From NCBI GenBank assembly GCA_030737875.1, contig CM060921.1, positions 403,226,192-403,290,191 on the forward strand: a stretch of DNA of 64,000 bases. Reading direction: 5' to 3'. Numbering within the stretch: the stretch's first letter is position 1; every line of letters begins with the position of its first letter. Both the position numbers and the translations under genes were made by a program. Shown here one piece after another: positions 21,563 through 32,557 of this stretch. Source of the stretch: Allium sativum (taxonomy: Eukaryota > Streptophyta > Magnoliopsida > Asparagales > Amaryllidaceae). The notes under the pieces were generated by a model. That model saw nothing but the letters and a program-made list of their open reading frames with translations, did not search any database and had not been told where the DNA came from.

Positions 21563-24500
21563 ATGAGCCGATATGTTAAAGGTACCGGTAGAGGGGCCAA
21601 TAATGGGAATACTGCTGACATGAGGACGATGTTTACTGACCTCATGAGAGAGATGCTTAGAGATGTACAGAGGGCAGCTCCCAATGGTGGAAATGGTGGT
21701 AGTCCAATAGTGCAGGCGCCAAGAGTCGACTTCGCCAAGCTGAATAAGGATTATACTAGCCTTGGTGGGAAGTCGTTCCACGGAACGGAGTCGGCCACAG
21801 ATGTTCAGGATTGGTTGGATAGTTGCGAATGTATCTTCGAGGATTTGGGTATCGAGGATGCGATGAAGAGAAAGTTAGCGTCCCGTCAGCTGCAAGGGCG
21901 GGCAATGAATTGGTGGAATGCTATAAAGGCAGCTACTCCCGAAGATCAGATTACTTGGGAGCAGTTTAAGGCTCGCTTTAGTGAGAAGTACATTCCAGCT
22001 GCTCAGAAGTCAGTGCTGTTTAAGAAGTTCTTGGAGCTCAAGCAGAATGGCAGAGCTGTCTCGGAATATATTGCTGAATTTGACACTTTGTCAAAATATG
22101 GGTTATCTCTTATTGATACTGCGGAGAAAAAGAATGAGAAATTCATAACTGGTTTGGATCAGTACTTGGGGGAAAAACTTATTAACCACATCGATGAGAC
22201 GTTTGAGTCGATTGTGGGGAAAGCATTAAGATCAGAAAGTCTCTACCCTAAGCCGAAGACTGAGGTTGCATCCACAGATGAGCCAAAGCCACAAGCAAGT
22301 GGTGGAGGCAAGGATGGTTCCCAGAATAAAAGAAAGCAGAGTCAGACTAAGGATGGCCAGAAGAAAAAGAATAAGCAAGATGTTGAGTGCTTCAGCTGTG
22401 GTAAGAAGGGCCATTATGCTAGTAATTGTCGGGCCAAGCCAGCGGATAGGAAGTGCTTCAACTGTGGCCAAATGGGACATCACAAGGACAAGTGTTCGCA
22501 ACCCCTTAAAGAAAAGCAAATGGTGAAAGCATATGCCCTTAATGCTATTCCTTCTTCGTCGAATGCCCCAACTGCGGCGGAGAAAGGAAAGAATGTCGTC
22601 ATTCAAGGTATGCTTTCTGTTTACGATGTTCCTGTTAGAGTTTTGTTTGATATCGGAGCTTCCAGTTCTTTCATATCTAGTGACCTGGTAGATAGGTTGG
22701 GATTGGAGCCCGAGATTGTCGATAGACCTTTAGTAGTGACGAACCCGATTGGTGGTTCGACTAGCCTTAGCATGATTTGTCATAATGTGGTCTTATCGAG
22801 TCATGGATGCATGTTTGTTTGTGATTGCTTTGTTTTGGGCTTTACTGGGTTTGGCATTATTTTGGGAGTAGATTGGCTCCGAAGGTACGGGGTGGTGGTA
22901 GACTGTGAGGGATTTTTGGTGACAGCTAGAGCGGATGATGGGCGGAGGATAGTGTTTGGTGGTCTACCCAGTGAGGGGGTATTGGCTAGTTTTCTAAACT
23001 CCCTTGACATTCCGCATAGTGAGTTGTCAGGTTTGCCCGTGGTTGGCCAGTATCCGGACGTTTTCGAAGAAGTGATCGGACTTCCACCACACCGAGAGAT
23101 TGAGTTTCGTATTGATTTGGTAAAAGATGCCAGACCTATAGTGATGCCACTTTGTCGTATGGCACCAAAAGAGCAGCGAGAGCTCGAGGTGCAAGTCAGC
23201 GATCTTTTGAAGAAGGGATTTATCAGAAGGAGTGTTTCTGAATGGGGAGCAACTGTTGTGTTTGCTACCAAGGCGGATGGTTCCCTTCGTTTGTGTGTAG
23301 ACTACCGCGAGTTGAATAAAGTGACGAGGAAGAACAAGTATCCTCTACCGCGGATAGATGATTTGTTCGATCGGTTGAGTGGCACGAGAGTATTTTCTCA
23401 GTTGGATCTCGCGACAGGTTTTCATCAGCTTAGAGTGGAAGCTGAGAATATAGCTAAAACGGCATTTCGAACGCCGTATGGATTTTATGAATGGTTGGTT
23501 ATGCCATTTGGGCTGACTAATGCCCCAGCATATTTTGTGGATCTTATGAATAGGGTATTCAGAGATCAGTTGAATAAGTTTGTCCTTGTGTTCGTTGATG
23601 ATATTTTGGTCTATTCGAAGACAGAGGAAGAACACAAGGAACATTTAAGAGTAGCGATGGAGGTGTTGAGAAAACACCAATTGAAAGCAAAGTTTTCTAA
23701 GTGTCACTTCTGGAAGAGGGAAGTGAGGTTCTTGGGCCATGTTGTATCAGAGAATGGTATTGCCGTGGACCCGGCGAAGGTGGCTACAGTACAGGATTGG
23801 CCTACGCCCAAGAATGCAACAGATGTAAGGAGTTTCTTGGGGTTAGCTGGATATTATCGTAAGTTTATCCAAGGTTTCTCCAAGATAGCAGCACCATTGA
23901 CCCAGTTGACCAAGAAGAATCAAGCTTTTGTCTGGGATGAAAGGTGCGAGAATGCATTCAAGATTCTAAAGGACAAGTTGACAAGCGCACCAGTATTAGT
24001 CATTCCTGAGGGGGATGAAGAGATGACGGTATACACGGATGCCTGTGGTACCGGATTGGGTGTTGTATTGATGCAAGGCGGCAAGGTTGTAGCTTACGCA
24101 AGTCGGCAATTGAAACCGCACAAGAGAAGATACCCTACCCATGATTTAGAATTGGCAGCGATCGTGTTCGCGTTAAAGATGTGGAGACACTATCTCTTGG
24201 GAGAAAGATTTGAGCTGTTTACAGATCATAAGTCGTTGAAGTATCTATTCTCCCAGAAGGATTTAAATCTCCGTCAACAAAGGTGGTTAAAGTTCTTAGC
24301 TTCCTATGATTTTGACATCGCATACACACCGGGAAAGGGCAATGCGGTGGCTGATGCATTGAGTAGAAGACATGCCAGCTTAGGGGCTATGTTCCTTGAA
24401 TGGAAGCAACTGGATTATATCGCGGGTTTTGATTTCAGACCAAAGTGCGAATTGGATCCAGAAATGTTAGCAAGTTTGACGATCAGACCCAGTTTAATTG

Positions 24501-25669
24501 AACGGATCGGCTCTAGTCAGAGGGACGATCCTAACCTATTGGAAATCATCTCCAAGTTAGAGATGGATATCGATGAGGAGATGAACAAGTATGGGCTTGA
24601 TCGAGATGGATGGCTTAGAAAGAATGGAAAGCTTGTTGTCCCCAATGTCAATGGATTGAGAGATGAAGTGCTTAGAGAATGTCATCACTCAAAGCTGACA
24701 ATACACCCTGGTGGTAACAAGATGTATCGAGATATAAAGCAGACTTACTACTGGGAAGGGATGAAAAGAGACGTTGGGAAGTTTATATCCAAGTGCATGA
24801 ATTGCCAGCTAGTTAAAGCCGAGCAAAAGAAGCCTAGTGGGTTGTTACAGCCCTTAGAAATTCCCGAATGGAAATGGGAGCAAGTCTCGATGGATTTCAT
24901 TGATGGTTTACCAAGGACTAGATCAGGACATGATAGCATTTGGGTAGTTGTGGATCGACTGACTAAAAGTACAAGATTTATACCAGTCAAATCGACCAGA
25001 ACGGCAGCTAAGTTAGCAGAATTGTATATGAAGTGGGTAGTGAGATTTCATGGAGTACCTAAAAGCATTATGAGCGACCGAGACCTGTTGTTCACTAGTG
25101 GGTTTTGGAAGAGCTTACAAGAGGCTCTAGGGTCAGAGTTACATCTCAGTACCGCATATCATCCTCAGACCGACGGTCAGACGGAGAGGGTGAATCGTAT
25201 TTTGGAAGATCTCTTGAGAGCATGTATATTGGATTTTGGTGGATCATGGGACGACCATTGGCATCTAGTAGAGTTTGCATATAATAATAGCTACCAATCC
25301 AGTATCGGTATGGCTCCGTTTGAAGCTTTGTACGGAAGGCCGTGTAACTCACCATCATGTTGGATAGAGACTGGCGAGAAGTTTATGCTTGGACCAGATG
25401 TGGTGAGGGAAACTTCAGATAAGATCAAGATCATTCAAAGACGAATGAAGGCTGCCCAAGATAGGCAGAAGAGTTATGCTGGTAAGAGGAGAAGAGACCT
25501 AAAATTCTCCGTTGGTGACTTGGTGTTTGTCAAGATTTCTCCGTTGAAGAGCGTAATACGATTTGGCAGGAGAGGCAAGTTGGCACCAAGATTTGTTGGC
25601 CCATTCCCTGTTCTTGAACTAGTCGGGAATTTGGCATATAGAATTGACTTACCAGAGAAGATGGCGTGA
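21563..25669 (+). CDS. gag-pol: Gag-pol polyprotein of chromovirus T
   Basis: One uninterrupted frame. I place the start at the ATG at 21563 (M-S-R-Y-V), after a pyrimidine tract and CAG, giving 1368 residues; the frame is open further upstream into the LTR but that part is not coding-like. In order: gag capsid domain (about residues 70-165), two CCHC zinc knuckles (about 275-312), protease (near 362), RT with F-V-D-D (about 677-680), RNase H with T-D-A, D-L-E, T-D-H and V-A-D (about 820-935), integrase zinc end H-H-C-C (about 1035-1085), and catalytic D, D, E near 1110, 1171 and 1207. The protease active site reads D-I-G-A instead of D-S-G-A or D-T-G-A, which should weaken or abolish cleavage. 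The frame stops at TGA 25667-25669, ahead of the chromodomain. Products would assemble the particle, copy the RNA and integrate the DNA. Confidence 0.93.
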   Translation: MSRYVKGTGRGANNGNTADMRTMFTDLMREMLRDVQRAAPNGGNGGSPIVQAPRVDFAKLNKDYTSLGGKSFHGTESATDVQDWLDSCECIFEDLGIEDAMKRKLASRQLQGRAMNWWNAIKAATPEDQITWEQFKARFSEKYIPAAQKSVLFKKFLELKQNGRAVSEYIAEFDTLSKYGLSLIDTAEKKNEKFITGLDQYLGEKLINHIDETFESIVGKALRSESLYPKPKTEVASTDEPKPQASGGGKDGSQNKRKQSQTKDGQKKKNKQDVECFSCGKKGHYASNCRAKPADRKCFNCGQMGHHKDKCSQPLKEKQMVKAYALNAIPSSSNAPTAAEKGKNVVIQGMLSVYDVPVRVLFDIGASSSFISSDLVDRLGLEPEIVDRPLVVTNPIGGSTSLSMICHNVVLSSHGCMFVCDCFVLGFTGFGIILGVDWLRRYGVVVDCEGFLVTARADDGRRIVFGGLPSEGVLASFLNSLDIPHSELSGLPVVGQYPDVFEEVIGLPPHREIEFRIDLVKDARPIVMPLCRMAPKEQRELEVQVSDLLKKGFIRRSVSEWGATVVFATKADGSLRLCVDYRELNKVTRKNKYPLPRIDDLFDRLSGTRVFSQLDLATGFHQLRVEAENIAKTAFRTPYGFYEWLVMPFGLTNAPAYFVDLMNRVFRDQLNKFVLVFVDDILVYSKTEEEHKEHLRVAMEVLRKHQLKAKFSKCHFWKREVRFLGHVVSENGIAVDPAKVATVQDWPTPKNATDVRSFLGLAGYYRKFIQGFSKIAAPLTQLTKKNQAFVWDERCENAFKILKDKLTSAPVLVIPEGDEEMTVYTDACGTGLGVVLMQGGKVVAYASRQLKPHKRRYPTHDLELAAIVFALKMWRHYLLGERFELFTDHKSLKYLFSQKDLNLRQQRWLKFLASYDFDIAYTPGKGNAVADALSRRHASLGAMFLEWKQLDYIAGFDFRPKCELDPEMLASLTIRPSLIERIGSSQRDDPNLLEIISKLEMDIDEEMNKYGLDRDGWLRKNGKLVVPNVNGLRDEVLRECHHSKLTIHPGGNKMYRDIKQTYYWEGMKRDVGKFISKCMNCQLVKAEQKKPSGLLQPLEIPEWKWEQVSMDFIDGLPRTRSGHDSIWVVVDRLTKSTRFIPVKSTRTAAKLAELYMKWVVRFHGVPKSIMSDRDLLFTSGFWKSLQEALGSELHLSTAYHPQTDGQTERVNRILEDLLRACILDFGGSWDDHWHLVEFAYNNSYQSSIGMAPFEALYGRPCNSPSCWIETGEKFMLGPDVVRETSDKIKIIQRRMKAAQDRQKSYAGKRRRDLKFSVGDLVFVKISPLKSVIRFGRRGKLAPRFVGPFPVLELVGNLAYRIDLPEKMA

Positions 25670-25939
25670 GTTCACAACGTATTTCATGTTTCCCAACTAA
25701 GGAAGTTCGTTCACAACTCAGATATGACTATTTCACCTGATCAGTTAGAGGACTTCGAAGTAGAACCCGAGGCGGTTGGGAACCGCAAGCCGGCCCGTAT
25801 TGTCGAGCATGACATGAATCAACTTCGAAGGAAGGCGGTGAAGCTAGTCAAGGTACAGTGGAGCGAGGACGAGAATGATTGTACTTGGGAGACAGAGGAG
25901 GACATTAGGAAGACGCACCCAGAACTCTTTGCCTGGTAA
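25670..25939 (+). pseudogene. Chromodomain of element T, cut off by a TGA
   Basis: The same frame continues past the TGA for 89 codons to TAA at 25937-25939. It begins V-H-N-V-F-H-V-S-Q-L-R-K, the normal junction after integrase, and ends with a chromodomain (R-I-V-E-H at about 25798, V-Q-W and C-T-W-E-T-E near 25855-25900, H-P-E-L-F at the end). Chromodomains bind methylated histone tails and guide integration. The stop is likely a CGA-to-TGA change, so the domain is made only by readthrough, or not at all. Confidence 0.85.
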
Positions 25940-26095
25940 GATTTTGACTTCGATTTAGTTTTCCGCATGCTAGGATAGGCTTGTTTGCTTGTTTTGCGTG
26001 TTTGATTGTTGTATGTGGTTGTTAGGCATGCGGGATCTTTTGTATGTTTTGGGGTTAAGGAATTTCGGGGACGAAATTTCTTAAGGGGGGGAGAG
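25940..26095 (+). other. 3' non-coding segment and polypurine tract of element T
   Basis: No gene. It ends with GGGACGAAATTTC and the purine run AAGGGGGGGAGAG (about 26083-26095) directly before the 3' LTR, the priming site for second-strand synthesis. Confidence 0.8.
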
Positions 26096-28702
26096 TGTAA
26101 CGACCCGTATTCTACGCATCATAGGATCGTAGGATATTTATTTCTTTCACATACGAAGTCGTATGGTCATGTAACTTTGGGAGACGACTATTGGGGTCAT
26201 TTCCCGTGTTCATGATTTTTCCCGATTTTTAAATGACCATTTTACCCCTATTTGATACTGTTTTGGCCATAACTTTTGACTGGAAATGAATTTTTACCTG
26301 AAATCACTTCCATTGGCTTCGGATGATGTTTTCTCTTTCCGTAGAGTGGTCACATTAGCCTAACGGACTCACCATTTGGGAGATATGACTGAAACAAGTT
26401 TCAGATGGTGAAAAACAGCTTAATTGGGCTTAACCGAGTGATTAACAGCTAGGCCCAAAGGGAAATTTCGGGATTAGGAGTTTAAAAGGGCTGTTAGGGT
26501 TTGGAGAATACCTTTTTCTCATTTTTCAGCCGTCACTATTCATTCCTCTTAACCTAGCCATGGCCTCCGCCCTCTAAATCTCTTCAAAACACCTCTTAAT
26601 CACTTCCTAATTGAAGATTTGGCTTAGCAAACATCAAATCAAGGAGTATTAGCACGAGAACTGAGGTAGAGCTGCTGTGTAAGATTGGGAACAGTGCCAA
26701 ATCAGAGAATATTTCAGTTGTGGGGTTTTAGTTGTGGTCAAGGTGAGTGATTTGCATAGTTTTTGCACTAATTACGGTAATTAAGGGTAATTAGTGAATA
26801 TTAGCGAATTTATACACTAATAAATTCTGGAAAAATGTTTAGAAATTCTTAAATAATATTTTATGCTTCTGTTAGAAATTTGGTTCGATTTGATTAAGTT
26901 TTGTTAACCCTATGATTAGTTCTACTCAAACATGCTATGGGAAAATATGAAGTTTTAGTCACTTTTGATCCATTTTGATTCATTTGAATTGTTGTTTGCT
27001 GTTTGTGGTTGCTATTACATGTTGCTATGACTCTATGGTATGTTTTATGATTGATTAGAATAGTTAAATTGGTCGAAAACGTCGTCGAATGGCGTAGAAA
27101 GCTCGCTGGAAAGTTACAGAAATGTGCAGATTCCTAACCGGTTCGGATCGGATGAGGCTCGGATCGGATATGTGAACTGGGCAAGAAACCCGACCCGAAC
27201 TGGAGTTTGGCACATAGGAGACTTGGCAAAAAGGAAGGCCGTTTACTTAGAGTTGGAGTGGACAAAAGGGGATCGGATCGGAAGAATAATGAGGGCCAGA
27301 TCGGATCGACTTGGAGACGCAGGGCTCGGATCGGAAGAAAACTCTTTGGAGGACTAGCAAGAGGGAAAGCCACGCGGATCAGACAGCAAGTGTGGATCCG
27401 ATCGGAGTAGATGGAGAACGGGAGCGGATCGGATCGGAGTAGATGGAAAACGAGGGAGCTGATCGGAGAAAACTGGAAGGAAGACAGCAACCCGACCCGA
27501 CCCGGATGAGGACACCGACCCGACCCGAAGCGTAGTACCCGACCCGAACCGATGAGGGTGATGACTACCGAACCGAACCGAATTCTAGGACTGTTACTGC
27601 GCGACAACTCTTCTGAAGACCCACTCCAATTCGACCAAACCCGAGATGCAAAGGAAGTCCAAATGAGAAGTTAGAGCTCAAGATTCGGATGGGAATCAAC
27701 GAGTTCGCTTCATGGTTGGGCTTTGGTGCGGGACGCGTGCCAAGGGGTTATCGATGTCTACAGCTTTGGACCACTATGGTAGGGGGTACAAAGGCGGATC
27801 CAGGGCCATTTTGGCATTGGTAGGACCAAGGGCTACAACCAATGAAGTGGGTCATTGAAATGCTTGGTCATGACTCCATATGTTTAGCTTGGTCATAGCA
27901 GGGTTTCTACAAGTCGGGATTCGTCGTTACCTCAGTTTGTCTAGTGTTCCAAAGTGGTAGATATCGTACGCTTTACGCACTGAGTGAGAGATGTGAGGAT
28001 GGTTGCTATGGATGATTTGTTTGCTACCATTGTGACATGCACACCCCACCCCCCATCACCCTCCCCCCACCCCGTATTCTTACACTATTTGTTATGGCAC
28101 CTTAGAGTATTGTACGGTATGTGGTACTAACTCTTTGGTTGCAGGTTCAAGTATGGTTTAGTATACCTATTATTATTTTGTTTAGATGCTTATCGCTCAT
28201 ACCAGGCTTTATGTCTGACCCAGAGTTTTATGTCTCCTCTTATTACTCTGGGTGCTCACACGAGCAGACTAGAGACAGGTTAGCTGGTGATGCACGGGTA
28301 GATGATCCGGAGACGAGCAGGAGGCTTCCACGTAAAATATATACATAATATTCTCCCTGTATTGTTGAAGATCACTGCTTGGGCATTGGTGGTGTATCTT
28401 CTACTTTAGCTTTCTTTTGTTTAGAGACAGTAAATTTGGAAAATTGTAATAAGCTGTATTTGAATTTCCGCTGCTTCGGTGATGGATGTTGATTTTAGTT
28501 ATTAGCTTATGCACTGTCTCACCTGTTTTATGTCAAGTATGTTATTATTATATTTTATTCCATGCGCTGTGAGACATTCTACAGGTTCCTTGATTAGTTC
28601 ATTCCCTTCTTTCCTTTCTTTGGCGACCGTTCCGTGCTAGTCGGGCATGTGTACAGCGCACTTCCAGAGGAAATGCAGGCTGGTGCGGGGCGGGCCGTCA
28701 CA
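26096..28702 (+). repeat. 3' LTR of element T
   Basis: 2607 bp, TGTAACGACC to GGGCCGTCACA, the near-identical partner of the 5' LTR. It carries the same CGGATCGG segment, CAAG/GTGAGT at 26743 and a C-rich tract at about 28043-28074. Confidence 0.92.
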
Positions 28703-28792
28703 CTTGATCTTACCCCTATTTCCATATCCGAGGACAGATTCATTTTTCTGCATTTGGAAGCCCGTTCTAACCGTATTCGTTGATCCCTATGC

Positions 28793-28800
28793 TATATAAA
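28793..28800 (+). promoter_or_regulatory. TATA box of LTR-A2
   Basis: TATATAAA, repeated at 35274-35281 in LTR-A3. The T insertion separates it from the GTCGAC island, which in the intact sister LTR lies about 90 bp upstream. Confidence 0.7.
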
Positions 28801-28887
28801 CACCCTAAGGCTACAGTTTTCTCTACACAACTTCATTTTGCCTATACTTTACCCTAATTCATATAAAAATAAATCTAAGACGGGGTT

Positions 28888-29076
28888 ATGCTGCTCCAGT
28901 CCTTCGTAGAAATCAAGTTTAGAATTCAAGTGGACATTCAAAGGATAATTCAACGACTTCAGCAACTATTTTCTAAGAATCAAATGAAATCTAAATTAAA
29001 AGAACAAATAGTCTACTTCAAGGGAGTGCTATTCAGTTTCGGAATACAGATCCCAGAATTCAAGACCGTTCTGTAA
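28888..29076 (+). CDS. Possible short leader ORF in LTR-A2 (62 codons, weak)
   Basis: Starts about 90 nt after the TATA box and encodes a lysine- and glutamine-rich, probably helical peptide with regularly spaced Ile/Leu. The same frame with the same length is at 35369-35557; in LTR-A1 (12448 on) it is shortened by a stop. It ends just before a GTAAGT. I do not recognise a family. It may be only an upstream ORF, or chance preserved by recent duplication. Confidence 0.25.
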   Translation: MLLQSFVEIKFRIQVDIQRIIQRLQQLFSKNQMKSKLKEQIVYFKGVLFSFGIQIPEFKTVL

Positions 29077-30559
29077 TTTGTAAGTTTACGTTACTTTCAA
29101 AAATAAAAGTTAATTGTGATTCTGACATTGTAATAAATCTGGATCTGAGATTATGCCTATTTCTATATGTCTTTCTATATCCTTTGGATCTATCTCATTG
29201 ATAATATCATGTCCATTTTTTGTCTCTTCTTTCCTTCTTCCCTTTTTGTTTTATAGCCAGGCTACTACGAGCCTAATCCAAATCTCATAAGAGATGAACG
29301 TATGTTGGAAATAAATTTAGGCACAATATATTATTTGAACATGGCCAGCGCTAAAATTGGGCATAATATATGATTTGGACATGACTAGCATTAAAATTGG
29401 GAAAAAATATTAAATTGTGTAAAATTGGGCATAATTTAGTTGTAGCTGATTTGAGGACATAACACAAATTGTATTCAAAACATAAAGTATTGGACATATG
29501 ACTTGAGATTTGAGGCATAAAGTATTGGACATATGACTTAAGATTTGAGGCACAAAGTACATTGGACATATAACTTGGGATTTGGGGCATAAATTGAACT
29601 GTAAACATGTAAGTTCAAGTTATTTTCAGATTTAAACACCTAAGAGTGATTTTGGCATATAATGAAATGGATCTAAGTCCATGCTTGATGATAAGACAAA
29701 TCGTTTAGATTAATTTCTATCTTTCTATTGAATTAACGATTTACATGCATAGGAAGTTATTATTCAATCATGGCTGCCTTTGTTGGACATCTGATATATA
29801 ATCCTTTTAGGTTCATTATGTTATTTATATCAGATCTATATGTCTATGAGGTTATTTTTGTCAGTTTGTTTCAGATCTATCTTTGTTATACCCCAACTCT
29901 AACAGATCTGTAATCCTCTTAGGTCCAAAATATTTGACAGATCTACCATTTTAAAGCCTGTTTTACGCCTACTCTCGTTTATATTCCTCTTTCGTCCCCT
30001 TTATTTTATGAATCTATATTAACCTCGAATCTAGACTGAAACTTATTATACGTGCGATTGGAATGCGGAGGTAATGGGGAATAGTCTATTTGGTAATGTG
30101 GAACATAATTTTGTAACTTATGATTTGGGGCATAATTTGTCTTTGTTGCGAACTTGGGGAAAATTGAAATATTTGGCACTAACTGTAAATTGGAATATTA
30201 ATCTAGATTGGGCGCAAAAATGTAAATTAGGATATTAATCAAGATTGGGCATAACCATTGGTTGAGACGCCAAAGAATAATGTATATTGGGGTATTGGGG
30301 CATGACTATTAGTACAAACTTAGGAAGATCAGGTGTAGCCTAAATTGAGTAATAACTCGAAATTGAATTTGGGGGCCATAACTTGCAATTAGCTTTGTTG
30401 GGCATAACTTGAGAATTGGAATATGACTAGTTGGGATAATTACATATAAATCTAGACTTGGACATTTATGGAAAATGTGGTATAATCTGAAATTGACAAC
30501 AATTGTGAATAATTTACATATGATATGTAGGTGAAAATATGAATATGCCTAACCCGACG

Positions 30560-30632
30560 TTAGATTGAGTTATGGTGTAAAACTGCCCAGAACTGCCCGG
30601 CACATCCAGTAACCACAACAACACCTATCTAA
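30560..30632 (+). other. 73-nt hairpin module, LTR-A2 copy 1
   Basis: Outer stem TTAGAT/ATCTAA, inner stem GTTATGGT/ACCACAAC with one mismatch, centre GCCCAG-AACTG-CCCGGC. Confidence 0.65.
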
Positions 30633-30672
30633 TGTGAGAGGTTAGTGCACCATGCCAAAGAAAAACCCGAGG

Positions 30673-30745
30673 TTAGATTGAGTTGTGGTGTAAAACTACC
30701 CGGAACCGCCCGACACATCCAGTAACCACAACAACACATATCTAA
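30673..30745 (+). other. 73-nt hairpin module, LTR-A2 copy 2
   Basis: Outer stem TTAGAT/ATCTAA (1-6 with 68-73) and a perfect 8-bp inner stem GTTGTGGT/ACCACAAC (10-17 with 53-60). This is the cleanest family A copy. Confidence 0.7.
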
Positions 30746-30804
30746 TGTGAGAGGTTGGTGCATTAATAAATCAATTAATGCTAATGAACAAGATGAATGA
30801 GTAG

Positions 30805-31410
30805 GGTTAAGTTCATACGAACACTTAACCAATATAACATGAATGACTAGGGTTAAGTAATGAGAAACACTTAACCAATATAACAAGATGGATGACTAGG
30901 GTTACGTTAACAGGAACACTTAACCAGTATAGCATGATAAATGGAAAGGGTTACGTTAACACTTAACCAATATAACTTGTTTTGTGGTAGGGTTAAGTTA
31001 ACACAAGAAGGCAACACTTAACCAAAGTAACATGACAAGTAGGTGGGTTAAGTTAACTTGAGTTGATTGATGACACTTAACCAATACAACATGATGAACA
31101 CGTATGGTTAAGTTAATAAGAAAACACTTAACCAATATAACTTGATGAGTGAACGGGGTTAAGTTAATAAGAAACACTTAACCAACATGAGACGATGACT
31201 GGGTGGGTTAAGTTAACATGAATGGACAACACTTAACCAATATTACATAATGTGCGGGAGGGTTAAGTACATATCAGGTTGGTGGGTAATATTAGAAAAT
31301 ATAGGCCCACAAACTTAACCGTTAAATAAACATGCTTGAATCGATGGGAGGATTAAGTGCATGTCGGGTTGGTGGGTAATATTAGTAAATATAGGCCCAC
31401 AAACTTAACC
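30805..31410 (+). repeat. GGTTAAGT/ACTTAACC stem-loop array, LTR-A2
   Basis: About 11 units, aligned one-to-one with the LTR-A1 array. Confidence 0.75.
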
Positions 31411-32508
31411 AGTTGGAAACTGTAGTGACGGGGACCCATTTCAGCAGTAACCCAAATAGATGTATCACGGTACCCTGAAGTAGGCAGGGTGGGGCACGAT
31501 AACTGGGCTGATTGTAAGCGGTCAAAACAGTGGCAGGAGGTACGTCAGTGTAGGTTCCGACGGTTTACGGGCGTGCACATACTCCGGAGTGGGAAAATGC
31601 AGGCACTGAGTACCATAGTTATACACTGTGCACCTTGAGTTGTGTCGGGTCACTATCATAAGTATTGATACAAAGTGGGACCATCACAAGGTATCTACAC
31701 GCAAGAGAGAGCCGATTGACACAGACGCATGGAACATTAATGCAAGTAAAGAGCCGATCGATAGGTTAGTAAGCGTACATCTAACATGTTCATGGCAATT
31801 AGGCAGATTGAGGTAGAATCCTCACGATTGATGTACACCTGAAGGCTACCATAATTACGGGGATTGGGATCACATTATTATTTTATATAGATTACAAGTT
31901 GGGACACTAGTTAGCTGGTACAGAGATAGATATAGAAATCAGAATAACAAAGTAGTAGCAAAGCAGAGAAAGAGTAGAAGCGCATTCAGTTTATCTTGCC
32001 ATGTCATACCTTATGCTTATCCTATGTTATCTTGTTATCCCTGTTATCACAGTATTGTCTTACATTCAGTTTATTCATGTCATGATGCTTTTGCCTGTTT
32101 ATATGCTGAAAGTCACTGGACTTACCAGACTTATTTTTGAACTAGTTTTGTTTTGCCTCTTTTCTTCCGTCCCCCCTCCCCCCCGGTTCACGGGAGAAAA
32201 TGTTACCACTTAGCTCAGTTTTCTTTCCAAGCTCGAAGATAGTCGATGTATTGCTTTGGACTCTCTCTTCCACTGCTATGGATGCTTCAGGCTTTATTGG
32301 GGAATATCATTGTTTTTATGCTTCTTTTATACTTGGAAGTTTTAAAATCAAGACAGAAGTTCTATGTATTACTTTTAAGTATTATTAAGGCAACTGTTGT
32401 AAAAGCTTAACTAAAACATATTATTTTGTAAAATCGCTTTATTTTCCGCTGCTTTATTTGTCTGTCTTGTAATTTATCTGCATCTTTTACCTAAAATGCT
32501 CCACCATA

Positions 32509-32540
32509 GTTAAGGCACTCCCTTTGTGAGTGACCTTAAC
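32509..32540 (+). other. LTR-terminal stem-loop, LTR-A2
   Basis: GTTAAGG-CACTC and GAGTG-A-CCTTAAC around loop CCTTTGT, 17 nt before the LTR end. Confidence 0.7.
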
Positions 32541-32557
32541 GAAGGTGGGGTGTTTCA

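Larger units (their letters stand above)
18756..28702 (+). mobile_element. Nearly intact chromovirus, family T, nested in family A LTR
   Basis: A complete Ty3/gypsy element: LTRs 18756-21361 and 26096-28702 (2606 and 2607 bp), primer site, gag-pol frame, chromodomain, polypurine tract. By eye the LTRs differ at about 8 of the first 425 bp. The flanking bases are GTTGA and CTTGA, and the uninterrupted sister LTR reads GTTGA at 35184-35188, marking the target. It resembles the Tekay/Del group by LTR length, initiator-Met primer and chromodomain. Confidence 0.9.
28703..32557 (+). repeat. Family A LTR copy 2, 3' segment
   Basis: Continues the LTR interrupted at 18755; joined, the two parts are about 4.2 kb like copy 3. 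It holds the TATA box, a 62-codon open frame, hairpins, stem-loop array, conserved island (about 31420-31770), C-rich tract (about 32170-32184) and terminal stem-loop. Confidence 0.9.
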
